In this document: piece by piece, positions 57,049-64,000 of the stretch | How positions within the stretch are numbered: position 1 is the stretch's first letter | Layout of the letters: each line of letters begins with the position of its first letter | Source of the DNA: Adiantum capillus-veneris | Taxonomy: Eukaryota > Streptophyta > Polypodiopsida > Polypodiales > Pteridaceae | NCBI GenBank assembly: GCA_014529385.2 | Contig: CM043970.1 | Coordinates: 60,949,523-61,013,522, forward strand | Direction of reading: 5' to 3' | DNA: 64,000 nt | Notes under the pieces: model-generated | Told to the model about the DNA's origin: nothing | The model's input: the letters and a program-made list of their open reading frames with translations, nothing else | Database searches by the model: none | Made by a program: the position numbers and the translations under genes

Positions 57049-58846
57049 TGTAATTTTTAACGAACAAAATATGTACAAAGATTACTTGGAAAGAAAACAA
57101 ACAAAAGAAACAGGTGATGAGTACATGGAGCTTGAGGATGGTGAAGACTCAAGGACTGCAAACGGTGACAATGTGCAACAACGTCAACCAAATGAGGAGC
57201 CTCAACCTATTCCCCGAAGATCTACAAGAGCAAGTAGACCTCCAGAAAGGTTTGTTCCTTCCTTCAACCATCTCTTGATCTCAGATTCTGGAGAGCCGGA
57301 ATCATATGAAGAAGCTATGCAACATGAATCCAAAGAAGAATGGATGAAGAGCATGCAAGTGGAGATGGACTTACTACATCGCAACCAAACATGGGAGTTG
57401 GTTGAGTTGCCTAAAGGTAAGCGGGCACTTCAAAACAAATGGGTGTACAAGCTAAAGGAAGAAGAAGGTGGGAAGAAAAGGTACAAGTCTAGGCTTGTGG
57501 TAAAAGGTTTTTCTCAAAAGAAAGGTATTGACTTCAATGAAATATTTTCTCCTGTTGTAAAAATGAACTCAATTAGGCTTGTCTTAAGCCTTGTGGCTGC
57601 TCATGATCTAAATCTCGAGCAAATGGATGTAAATACGGCATTCCCTCACGGTGACTTAGAGGAGGAAATCTACATGCTTCAACCAAAGGGGTATGAAGTA
57701 AAAGGTAAGGAGAAAATATTTTGCAGATTAAAGAAGAGCTTGTATGGTTTAAAGCAAGCATCAAGACAATGGTACTTGAAGTTTGATCGATGGATGTTGG
57801 ATCATGGATTCACAAGATGCAACTCGGATCACTGCGTCTACACGGAGAATTTGGGAGATGGGAAATTCATCATCCTAATGTTGTATGTTGATGACATGTT
57901 GATTGCAAGTGCTAACATGCAGGACATCAAAGACCTAAAAGAGGAGCTGTCCAAATCTTTTTCAATGAAAGATTTAGGTGCTGCAAAGAGGATACTTGGT
58001 ATGAAAATATCAAGGGACAGGACGAAGAAGACAATAAACCTATCTCAAGAAGATTACATCAAGAAGGTACTAGAAAGGTTTGCAATGCAAAATGCAAAAC
58101 CAGTTTCTACACCTTTGGCTGGTCATTTTAAACTAACGAAGGATATGTGTCCAAAGACACAAGAGGAGATAGCCTATATGTCTAAAGTTCCATATGCTGC
58201 AGCGGTAGGTTCTCTAATGTATGCTATGGTCTGGACAAGGCCAGACATTGCACATGCAGTGGGAGTTGTGAGTAGGTTCATGGACAACCCAGGTAAAGAG
58301 CATTGGCAAGCTGTGAAGTGGATACTTAGGTATCTAAAAGGGACAACAACAAATGCTTTGTATTTTGGAGGAACTGATATTTTTCTAGAAGGGTATGCTG
58401 ATGCAGATATGGCAGGTGACAAAGATACTCGAAGGAGCACTACTGGCTATGTGTTCACGGTTGAAGGCACAGCAGTAAGGTGGGCTTCAAAGCTGCAGAA
58501 AGTGGTTTCACTTTCTACCACGGAAGCAGAGTATGTAGCAATGACGGAGGCAAGCAAAGAAATTATGTGGCTTCACAGATTCTTAGAAGAGCTTGGATTC
58601 AAACAAGACAATTGTGTCTTGTACAGTGATAGCCAAAGCGCTATCCATCTTGCGAAGAACTCAGCCTTTCATTCAAGGACAAAGCACATTGAGGTGAGAT
58701 ATCACTTCATACGCACTCTTTTGGAAGAGGGACAACTAAAGCTAGGAAAGGTGCATACAAGTGAAAATCCTGCAGACATGTTTACAAAGGTGGTCAACAA
58801 GGAGAAGTTGAGCTTTTGCTCATCTTCAATCGGCATTCAAGGATAA
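57049..58846 (+). pseudogene. Copia-3 reverse transcriptase and RNase H
   Basis: One uninterrupted frame to a stop at 58846. Linker RRSTRASRPPERFVPSFN; RVT_2 with KWVYKLKEEEGGK, SRLVVKGFSQKKGIDFNEIF, MDVNTAFPHGDLEEEIYM, YGLKQASRQWYLKFD and catalytic YVDDMLIAS (near 57890); then SVPYAAAVGSLMYAM-type text, YLKGT, RNase H with YADADMAGDKDTRRST and STTEAEYVAM; and the terminal NPADMFTK motif. All expected catalytic residues are present, so RT-RNase H is intact here, but the polyprotein lacks its N-terminal half. The apparent open frame extends left to 56834 only because it reads antisense through Gypsy DNA. Confidence 0.92.
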
Positions 58847-58896
58847 GAAGCCAGAATGGAAAGCAGTCACAGGTTTGGTTTGGAGATCAGTCTCCA

Positions 58897-58907
58897 AGTG
58901 GGAGATT
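58897..58907 (+). promoter_or_regulatory. Copia-3 polypurine tract
   Basis: AAGTGGGAGAT directly before the 3' LTR. This AAGTGGGAGA form is common in plant Copia elements. Confidence 0.85.
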
Positions 58908-59099
58908 GTTAAGTATGGAGCCTGATTTACCCTTGTAATTTTCTGTGGTAAAAGCGCACATTTGTAAGGCCCCCATTATGAGGAGAAGCCATCTTGCGTG
59001 AAGGAAAATCACTCACCGGAAACCAAAATTTTCACGGACAAGAATCAGGGGCAACTTTAAAGGCCTCGGGGGTGGAGTCCCCTGAAACTTTTTTTCGCC

Positions 59100-59222
59100 G
59101 GAATATTATGGCCGGACGACGGCCGGAAAGTGGTCGGAAAACAACCGGTCGGTTGGCCGGTGGCAGGTAGTCAATGGCCGATGGCCGGTGGTCGGAAGTC
59201 AATGGCCGGTGGCCGGTGGCCG
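59100..59222. repeat. GGCCGG-type direct repeats in Copia-3 LTR
   Basis: Short repeats of 'atggccggtggc' and 'ggtcggaa' type occur at least eight times within 120 bp. They are markedly more GC-rich than the surroundings and lie upstream of the TATA box, where enhancer repeats would be found. Confidence 0.7.
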
Positions 59223-59352
59223 AATTCAAAAGCGGACTTGTCTTCTCAAGGGCGGCCACACATGGGCGGATTGGAGGGTCCGATTTGGACTTATTCGCAC
59301 AAGGGCGGCTACACATGGCTGTCTCTCATAAGAGAGGGCAGCCCTTTTGGCC

Positions 59353-59360
59353 TATAAAAG
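59353..59360 (+). promoter_or_regulatory. Copia-3 LTR TATA box
   Basis: TATAAAAG within the LTR, about 445 bp from its start, a typical U3/R boundary layout. Confidence 0.7.
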
Positions 59361-59559
59361 GAGGCCATTTCTACACACATTTCATAGTGTGAAGTTGATG
59401 CAACAAGGTGAGTGTGAGGTGGTGAGAGTGAAGCAAGGCGGGAGCTCCATTAAGGGTATAATCCATTTGTAAACTACTTCTTGTTTTGAAGTACTAAAGC
59501 CATTGAGTGGCTGCTTTCCCGTGGACGTAGCCCACATTGGGTGAACCACGTATATCGTG

Positions 59560-59563
<4 letters not shown>

Positions 59564-59607
<44 letters not shown>
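59564..59607. repeat. (CT)n microsatellite inside the LTR
   Basis: About 22 CT units downstream of the LTR TATA box, in the presumed transcribed R/U5 part. Confidence 0.95.
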
Positions 59608-59610
<3 letters not shown>

Positions 59611-59696
59611 CTCTATAATCTCGTGTATATAAATCTGTCTCTCTCCATTAAGTAATCTACTCAATTATCTATTTAGCTACGTCTTATTTCCTAACA

Positions 59697-59952
59697 TGGT
59701 TGTGGTCCCAAGGTGAGGTCTTCCCATAGGTTTCCATCAATTTTTAGTCACAATGCTCACCCCATCACCACCATCAAGGATTCCCTTCACAATTAATCCC
59801 TTGGTAGTGATTGGTATGGTTGCATTGGATTCATCACCCTCAAAATATTGTCCCAACTTGTTAGCAGGTATTTCTACAACAAAGTTCTCATCTAGGTTGG
59901 GTTGTGGATCTAAGCGTTCCTCCTCTATTGGCATCTCCCTAGCTCCATCCAT
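59697..59952 (-). pseudogene. Gypsy first protease (DGG type), cut by Copia-3
   Basis: The active-site region reads GILDGGDGVSIVT (near 59785-59750), a retropepsin loop with DGG in place of the usual D-S/T-G, a variant seen in some plant Gypsy proteases. The lead-in PITTKGLIVKG matches the first beta strands. A frameshift follows at about 59735, and the remaining text (ETYGK, PWD) stops at 59697, where the Copia-3 LTR begins. The flap and the second half of the fold (the LGR strand) are not found on the other side of Copia-3, so the domain is deleted, not just interrupted. Confidence 0.8.
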
Positions 59953-60000
59953 CTGAGCAAATTATGGTAGCCCGACTTTCAGTTCTCCATTGAGGAAAGC

Positions 60001-60711
60001 TTAAAGAGCTAAGAATAGCTTGGGGTCTCCATATAGTTTGGACCTGATGGTGGTTCTAACTTTTGAATCCATGAAATCCATCAATTTGGCAATATTTAAT
60101 GGCACCTTTTGGGCTTCAGTCCCTTGACGTGGGGAAGATGGGATCTCCATTTCTTTAATAGGGTCAGATAGTCTCTTTGTAAACATTCTTTCCACCAACA
60201 AGAAGTGAGTACGCCCACTTTCCCATGACTTCAAGTCACTTTCTTCTTGGATAACTCTAGGTATGGCTAGGGGTCTATGGACTTTGTGAGGTTGTTGTTG
60301 CATAGGGAACATTGTGTCTTTAATCTGGATCTGCCTAGGTGAAATCTCTAGATCCCTTTGGGTCTCTTCTACCAAACTCCTTAATTGCTTGACTCACTCG
60401 ATCTCCTCTGTAGGGTTTGGGTAAGTTCCTATCTTCTTCTTGGGTCCTGGCCATTGTGGCTCATGACGATCTTCCTTATTGGTTTCTTTCCTAGTGGTTG
60501 TTTTGGTCTCCATGGTTTCACCTGAATCAAAATCCTCTTCAATGTCGTTCATATATACGGGGTCGTCACCAGTCCCTATGTTGGTCTTTGAACTGGGGTC
60601 TAACTTCGCTGCTTTTTGCGATCTCTTCCTCCGTGTTTTCTTTTTCTTTTGAGATTGGGCAATTGAGGCCATATCCCTTTCCTCAAGAATATAATTTTGT
60701 TTTTGGAGCAT
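60001..60711 (-). pseudogene. Gypsy linker between nucleocapsid and protease
   Basis: Two open segments (60711-60394 and 60375-60001), apparently one frame with a stop between. It is highly charged, with a basic cluster (KKKKTRRKRSQKAAK, a possible nuclear localisation signal) followed by an acidic patch (NDIEEDFDSGE). The second part has KVPLNIAKLMDFMDS, a helix frequently seen before the protease in this kind of element. No catalytic motif. Confidence 0.6.
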
Positions 60712-60929
60712 CGATCAAGTGAGTACATTTACTAGTACCGCATGTGTACTTTGTGATGGCTCCTCGGTAACCTCGATCAAGTTTAATGGCGTGATCTTTG
60801 GTGCGTTTGGATTAGTTGAACTGGGCAATCAAATGATCTATGCCACAGCGATTATACATGAGTATCAGCTTTTTAGACAAGCTTGCTTGATTGGTTTGCA
60901 TTAGTGTAGCATTCTTTTGTAGCCTAATA

Positions 60930-61510
60930 GGACACTCAGCTACAGGATGTGGACCTCCACACTCATAGCATTGAAGAGGTGGTCTCTTGGCAGTGTAATT
61001 GATATTTTGGCCTCTTGCAGCAAGAGCAGCTACTTGATAGACAGGTTTGAATTATCCCCAATAGTCCTCCATGTAGTATTGTGGACTTTCTTCAAGTGCA
61101 TCAATCCCATAGGCAATATTAGGGTCTCTATCTTCCTCATAGCCTTCCAAACCAACAATAGATGACTCAGAACCCACTTGATTCACAGAAGTGATTCTTG
61201 GATGTGGTGGTTGCGGTCCTAGCACTGGAGGTGGAAAGGGTGTTGTTTGAACAACATTTTGGGCCCTAGGGACCATGTGTTGTGATGTTTGTTCAAGAGG
61301 TGGGTCCAGCATCAATGCAGGCATTCGAGGTGTGTCCGTCCATGCTAAGGTTGGTCTATTGGCCATCACACACTTAAATACTATGCAATCCTTAGCTTGA
61401 TGTGACCATACCTCCCACAGGCATTGCAATTCCCATTGAATTTTAGTCTAAAAGTAGGGCAGTCACTGGTACTATGCGGACCATAGCATACTGAGCACCA
61501 TTGTTGCTCC
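60930..61510 (-). pseudogene. Gypsy nucleocapsid region with three CCHC knuckles
   Basis: Three C-x2-C-x4-H-x4-C motifs lie on the minus strand: CSVCYGPHSTSDC (near 61497-61459), one starting CNACGRYGH and ending KDC across a frameshift (near 61430-61390), and CYECGGPHPVAEC (near 60970-60932). A Pro-rich spacer of about 130 codons (61429-61052) separates the second from the third. Most Gypsy Gags have one or two knuckles; three with a long spacer is less common. Confidence 0.75.
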
Positions 61511-61584
61511 CTTCTTGGATACATATGATTGTTTTGCTTGTCTCTTAAGACTCTCTTGAATGGCCTTGGTGAGATTTGCTAAAG

Positions 61585-62286
61585 TCATCTCAGATATCTT
61601 TGGCTCCAATAAGCTTTAGGGTCATTGGCTGATGCTTGCGAGCTAGTAGATTTAGGCTCAACAGACACTCTTTGTCCTTGAATCATTAAATTACCCTCCA
61701 ATTGGATCGTATTAATGGTGACTACTTCCCAAGTGGTGATACCTCTAATGACTAGGCCATTGTAGATATCCTCATGTCGTAATCCCCTAATGAATCTATC
61801 AAGCAATTGGTTATTATTGAAGTGCTCATCTGGATTACAACGAGAATTTAAATGCTTCAAACGGCTAATAAAGTCTCTCACGGACTCTCCTTCCTCTCGT
61901 TGGGCTTTCTGGAGCTGAGATGCTACACCCCAAAGTACTCCCTCTTGTATGTACTCTTTCAAGAATAGTCTCCTAAGAGTAGGGTAAATCGTTTTTTCTT
62001 CCACTCTTAGGGTTCTATACCAATTCCCAACCTTTCCACTTAAGGTCAGGCTTAAAGCATTACTCTTATGTAGGTCATTGTATTCTCCTAGGGAATCACA
62101 TATTTGTTCAAACACTTTGATATTCTTTCTCACATCCCCATCTCCACTAAATTTTTGTGTGAGCTTAGCTATTTGTGCCGCCTTACTTCTAGACTCCCTA
62201 CCAGGTGTCTTACCCATATTCTCAGCAATAGATTGACGAATAGCTTGAGCAAATGTTGCCAAGTTACCTAAGTAAGCAGGAACCAT
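61585..62286 (-). pseudogene. Gypsy Gag core (retrotransposon gag family)
   Basis: The translation contains the family pattern KFSGDGDVRKNIKVFEQIC, LSLTLSGKVGNWYRTL, LFLKEYIQEG and REEGESVRDFISRLKHL in the usual order, followed by LLDRFIRGLRHEDI. This is the capsid-like region that assembles particles around the RNA. The 234-codon frame is open from 62286 to 61585. Confidence 0.9.
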
Positions 62287-62306
62287 GTGTGAAGGCGCTC
62301 AAAAGA

Positions 62307-63790
62307 CTACATGTGGAGTAGTATTGGCATTGAGCTTGGCGCATAGGAAGCCCATGGGTTCCAAGTTTGGTACGGTGTTGTGCCATGTGGCAGCCCAAAG
62401 TTCATATGTGTGGCCCTAAGCATAGCAGACTTCGGATGTGACATGCTAATGCTAGCCGGTATAGTCCCATTGACATAAGAGATTGGGTGTTGTGGTTGTG
62501 GAGCATAGGTTGTTGAAACAATGGGAGGGGTAGGAGCCACATGAGTACGAGGACCCATAGGTATATACAATTGGTACACACTTGTAGGTACTGTTGCAGG
62601 AATTGAGCTACCATGTAGTGGTGCTTTACTAACAAAAGAGGTACATGGCGTGTTTCTTGGTATGCACCCCATCACTGGGGTAGGCATGGTAGCCTTGGTG
62701 TCATCAAGGGAAAGATGAGCTAGACTTGGAAAGGTAAAGCTATCACTTGTGGGCTCAGATTGCACTAAGACCCCTGGCAAAACAACATATGGAGGATCCA
62801 TCGAACTTACCAAGGAAGTCTCCATTTCTGATAATAAGGTTGGTTGTTTAGCCTTCCCTGTATCCAAGAATGTCATGAGACCCATTGAAGGCATGTGGAT
62901 CCCCTTGTTCTGTGTCTCTAGCTCAATAACCCTATGGATGACCTCACAAACTCTTTGTTGTTGATCCTCTACACTAGTAGCACGCGTTGTGGATTGTAGG
63001 ACATCTAACCAACCCCCGTGATAGGTGTGACTTGTGTATAGGTTGGTTAGAGTTTCCGTTTGTAGTTCGTACTCCCAGTTCTCATTTAGGAATGCTCCAT
63101 CTAGGATTGAGGTGCTAGGGGTGTCCTTTGAACTAGATGAAATGTGGCTCTCTATGGGTTGACCCTTAGTGGTCACTAATTCAGGAGCACTCGATTGCTC
63201 TCCTAGCAAGGATATTGACATAGGGGCTTTCGCTTTTAACTCTCTTTGTTGCTCTGCCTTGCATAAGCTCTCGATTTCCTTTTTCCTAGCCGCAATGATA
63301 TACCGCTCAACCTCTTGTACTTCAGCAAGGCTTCTACCATCAGGCAATATAACCTCGGAGGGGAATAGCTCTGAAGAGTCAGGGGGTGTAGTGAATGGAG
63401 TATTCACGTGCACACTGTCCAAGATGATGGGGTCTACGTTGGTCATGAATGGCTAATTTACTTCCACCCCCCCCCCCCCCCCTCATTTACATCATTAGCC
63501 CCATGTTTAGAGCGAGTGGCTCTACTAAAGGTTTCCTTCAAGCAGCTAAGTACGCTCGGCCCAGACCATGGGACCATGGCATGCATGTCTTGGCTTGAGC
63601 TATCAGGATTAGGCATTGGGTAACCCTCCATGACGTCGTAGTCAGAGGAAGAGTCACTAGATGCAATATGTGGGTCCTGAGTGGTACTACCTTGGGTTCA
63701 AGTTGAGGGCCTAGAGTCTAAGGTAGAGGAATAATGAGTGCCCGTGTAAATGGAGACACTCTCGATGTGCTCATCCTCTAGCACACAACC
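62307..63790 (-). pseudogene. Gypsy Gag N-terminal extension
   Basis: A 379-codon open frame (63446-62307) rich in Pro, Ser and Thr, with an Ala/Glu/Lys helix (VERYIIAARKKEIESLCKAE) near its start. Protein-like sequence in the same direction continues upstream to about 63790 (DSSSDYDVMEGYPMPN, CLKETFSRATRSKHG). It is separated by a 16-base C run (63467-63482) that breaks the frame, so the real N-terminus is upstream of 63446. The extension has no known domain. A frameshift near 62300 separates it from the Gag core. Confidence 0.65.
63467..63482. repeat. 16-base C homopolymer in gag
   Basis: Sixteen C on the plus strand interrupt the Gag reading frame on the minus strand. The length may be affected by sequencing or assembly. 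Confidence 0.9.
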
Positions 63791-63799
63791 AGAGCGTAG

Positions 63800-64000
63800 G
63801 TGCATGTGACCTCAACACTCTAGAGGTGTTGGTGAGTGCCCGTGAAGGCCGCTCACCTAGTTTTTTAGGTGTTTACAACCCAATTTTTTTGTATTTTTGG
63901 TCCCTTTTTTTAAACTGAGACATGGAATATGGCGTATGATAGCTCAAAACAAGTGTCTTGGCTAGAGGGACGGGTCGTGCTTTACAGCCCCCAACTTGTT
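63800..64000. other. Right edge, no gene recognised
   Basis: Probably Gypsy leader. It contains a doubled phrase, 'gagtgcccgtg', at 63735 and 63834, and AT-rich sequence. No LTR end or primer site could be matched. Confidence 0.35.

Larger units (their letters stand above)
57049..59696 (+). mobile_element. Copia-3: Ty1/Copia retrotransposon, 3' half only
   Basis: A plus-strand fragment begins in the last integrase motif (HVIFNEQNMYKD) and runs through RT, RNase H, polypurine tract and a complete 3' LTR (58908-59696). The 5' LTR, gag, protease and most of integrase are missing. It sits antisense inside the Gypsy element. Because the adjoining part of the Gypsy protease is missing on the left side only, one deletion probably removed the 5' half of Copia-3 together with that Gypsy segment. 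No target duplication can be expected. Confidence 0.88.
58908..59696 (+). repeat. Copia-3 3' LTR
   Basis: 789 bp from TGTTAAGTATGG to CCTAACA, with the terminal TGTTA/TAACA inverted repeat. It contains a GGCCGG-rich block (59100-59222), a TATA box and a (CT)n tract. Gypsy coding sequence starts immediately after 59696. Confidence 0.88.
52122..63800 (-). mobile_element. Ty3/Gypsy retrotransposon with two protease-like domains
   Basis: The minus-strand order is: long N-terminal Gag extension, Gag core, three CCHC knuckles, linker, DGG-type protease, [Copia-3 insertion], RT, RNase H, HHCC and DDE integrase, second retropepsin-like domain, C-terminal tail, polypurine tract, 3' LTR. The 5' LTR and primer site lie beyond or near the right edge and were not identified. 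Many stops and frameshifts make it inactive. The gag-protease-RT-RNase H-integrase order is that of Ty3/Gypsy (Metaviridae). The domain after integrase is the unusual part. Confidence 0.88.

Noticed and set aside
13436-59696. Copia-1 (5' half) and Copia-3 (3' half) as one element split by a rearrangement
   Set aside because: The LTRs differ in length and sequence (192 versus 789 bp) and the overlapping linker sequence differs, so they are different families.
63450-64000. Gypsy 5' LTR at the right edge
   Set aside because: No sequence matching the LTR start found at 52121 and no primer site could be located; Gag-like coding sequence still continues to about 63790.

Overview
The window looks like nuclear DNA of a land plant with a large, repeat-rich genome. 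It carries plant-type Ty1/Copia and Ty3/Gypsy retrotransposons with initiator-tRNA-Met type primer sites, LINE fragments with plant-type zf-RVT tails, CACTA (tnp2/DUF4218) and hAT transposases, and long (CT)n/(CA)n microsatellites. I see no intact housekeeping gene, no prokaryotic operon layout, no CRISPR array and no rRNA or tRNA gene. Clade below land plant cannot be fixed from the sequence; a non-angiosperm is only a guess.

Layout. 1-10.1 kb is mostly non-coding, with local tandem duplications. 10.1-10.9 kb holds a decayed unknown reading frame (minus). 10.9-12.8 kb is array A of a degenerate GGACAAGTGGTGGA motif. 13.06-18.77 kb is an unknown decayed gene (plus), split by a 3'-truncated Copia element (Copia-1). 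18.98-21.11 kb is array B of the same motif. 21.1-28.06 kb is a LINE (minus) whose ORF2 tail is interrupted by a 5.5-kb LTR element without coding capacity (21465-26941, TSD ggggc). 28.07-30.1 kb is a CACTA transposase (minus), followed by array C (30.4-31.9 kb) in inverted orientation. Arrays B and C and the transposase can be read as one CACTA transposon with subterminal repeats that was later invaded by the LINE, which was invaded by the LTR element.

33.3-33.8 kb is a second LINE tail. 33906-39174 is an almost complete Copia element (Copia-2, minus) with two about 95% identical LTRs. 39.7-46.0 kb contains two divergently oriented, decayed protein-kinase-like genes of one type (HxDLHxxN loop, DWG instead of DFG), each with a minisatellite on its 5' side. 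A hAT transposase (46.3-48.2 kb, minus) and a CACTA tnp2 fragment (48.9-49.4 kb) follow.

From 52.1 kb to the right edge lies a Ty3/Gypsy element (minus strand): Gag with three CCHC knuckles, a DGG-type protease, RT, RNase H, integrase and, after the integrase and in its frame, a second retropepsin-like domain (DTGA ... LGR) plus a tail running to the polypurine tract. This downstream second protease is the most unusual item in the window. The element is broken by a 5'-truncated Copia element (Copia-3, 57.05-59.70 kb, plus) which, with an associated deletion, removed the C-terminal half of the first protease.

All mobile elements except perhaps the non-coding LTR element carry stops or frameshifts, so none looks autonomous now. 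Coordinates of decayed coding regions are approximate at their edges.
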